Source of the DNA: Verrucomicrobiota bacterium | GTDB taxonomy: Bacteria; Verrucomicrobiota; Verrucomicrobiia; Chthoniobacterales; UBA10450 | Direction: 5' to 3' | Assembly (NCBI GenBank): GCA_003217965.1 | Contig: QHNB01000329.1 | Location: 1 to 5,548, forward strand | Length of the DNA stretch: 5,548 nucleotides | In this document: positions 5,239 to 5,548 of the stretch, piece after piece | How positions within the stretch are numbered: position 1 is the stretch's first letter | Layout: every line of letters starts with the position of its first letter | Translations under genes and position numbers: made by a program | Notes under the pieces: model-generated | The model's input: only the letters and a program-made list of their open reading frames with translations | What the model was told of the DNA's origin: nothing | The model's database searches: none

Positions 5239-5244
5239 TATAGT
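5239..5244 (+). promoter_or_regulatory. Possible -10 element for the oxidoreductase
   Basis: TATAGT matches the -10 consensus at five of six positions and ends 5 bases before the ATG at 5250. If used, transcription would start at or next to the ATG, giving a leaderless mRNA. No good -35 is seen at the right distance, and the call is weak. Confidence 0.2.
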
Positions 5245-5249
5245 GGAAT

Positions 5250-5548
5250 ATGCGCGCGGTCGTCATCACATCACATGGCGGAGTGGAAGGAATCGGTGTG
5301 GGGGAGGTCACGACTCCACCCGTGCCAACGGCGGATCGTGTCCGGGTCCGGGTCCACGCGGCGGGATTGAACCGGGCCGATATCCTGCAGCGCCGCGGCC
5401 ATTATCCAGCGCCTCCGGGTTACCCGCAGAACATTCCCGGACTGGAATTTGCCGGTGAAGTGCAAGCGGTGGGAGAAGCGGTGCACGCGTGGAAAATCGG
5501 TGATCGGGTTTTTGGAATCACCGCCAGTGGAGCCCAGGCGGAATATGT
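5250..5548 (+). CDS. Zinc-free NAD(P)H:quinone oxidoreductase-like protein, N-terminal part (3' end outside window)
   Basis: The frame starts at ATG 5250 and stays open to the window edge (99 complete codons). It shows the GroES-like N-terminal domain of the medium-chain dehydrogenase/reductase superfamily: MRAVVITSHGG at 1-11, AAGLNRADILQRRGHYPAPPG at 37-57, IPGLEFAGEVQAVGEAV at 62-78 and KIGDRVFGI at 82-90. The catalytic-zinc Cys seen in alcohol dehydrogenases is replaced in AGLNRAD, which places it in the quinone oxidoreductase (QOR/PIG3-like) branch. Such soluble enzymes reduce quinones or enones with NADPH; the cofactor domain is beyond the window. A TAG immediately upstream in frame (5241-5243) excludes a longer start. 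Only a weak GTGGA precedes the ATG. It is divergent from the sugar operon and need not share its function. Confidence 0.88.
   Translation, partial: MRAVVITSHGGVEGIGVGEVTTPPVPTADRVRVRVHAAGLNRADILQRRGHYPAPPGYPQNIPGLEFAGEVQAVGEAVHAWKIGDRVFGITASGAQAEY

Larger units (their letters stand above)
5041..5249. other. Divergent intergenic region between porin and oxidoreductase
   Basis: These 209 bp must carry promoters for the leftward sugar operon and probably the rightward oxidoreductase. I see no convincing -35/-10 pair for the operon: TTGTTG and TAAGAG-like hexamers exist on the minus strand but match poorly. No copy of the TGGTTAAACCA palindrome is present, so the operon is not obviously under that operator. 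The right half is occupied by dispersed-repeat DNA (5140-5211). Confidence 0.6.

Overview
The window looks like chromosomal DNA from a GC-rich Gram-negative heterotroph. An outer-membrane carbohydrate porin implies two membranes. The mix of an OprB-type porin, a FucP-type sugar permease, a cupin isomerase and a PfkB kinase, with intergenic DNA full of short dispersed repeats, recalls soil Verrucomicrobia. That taxonomic guess rests on overall resemblance, not on a marker gene.

Layout. (1) Positions 1-203 (+) hold the C-terminal end of an alpha/beta hydrolase. (2) Positions 204-960 hold no convincing gene. They contain a mosaic of short repeats and hairpins and lie between two near-identical palindromes of the GntR/FadR operator type, centred at 202 and 799. 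(3) Positions 961-5040 are a four-gene minus-strand operon, transcribed from right to left: OprB-type porin, FucP-type MFS sugar permease, small mannose-6-phosphate-isomerase-like cupin, PfkB fructokinase-type kinase. Spacing is tight: 17 bp, then a TAATG overlap, then 44 bp. A GC-rich hairpin follows the kinase. (4) Positions 5041-5249 are a divergent intergenic region with another copy of the dispersed repeat. (5) Positions 5250-5548 (+) hold the N-terminus of a zinc-free NAD(P)H:quinone oxidoreductase-like protein that runs off the window.

The operon reads as a complete sugar route: passage through the outer membrane (porin), uptake across the inner membrane (permease), aldose-ketose isomerisation (cupin) and phosphorylation of the ketose (kinase). 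D-mannose or a similar aldose going to fructose and then fructose-6-phosphate is the simplest hypothesis.

The most unusual observation is that the kinase, the permease and the porin each seem to lack a conserved internal block of roughly 25-40 residues while staying in frame. In the permease this fuses the last two membrane helices; in the kinase it removes the segment before the conserved DVNLRP motif. The estimates come from remembered family patterns and need alignment. If confirmed, the operon is decaying or remodelled by in-frame deletions, or the assembly has been altered. I did not see an obviously new defence or mobile system.
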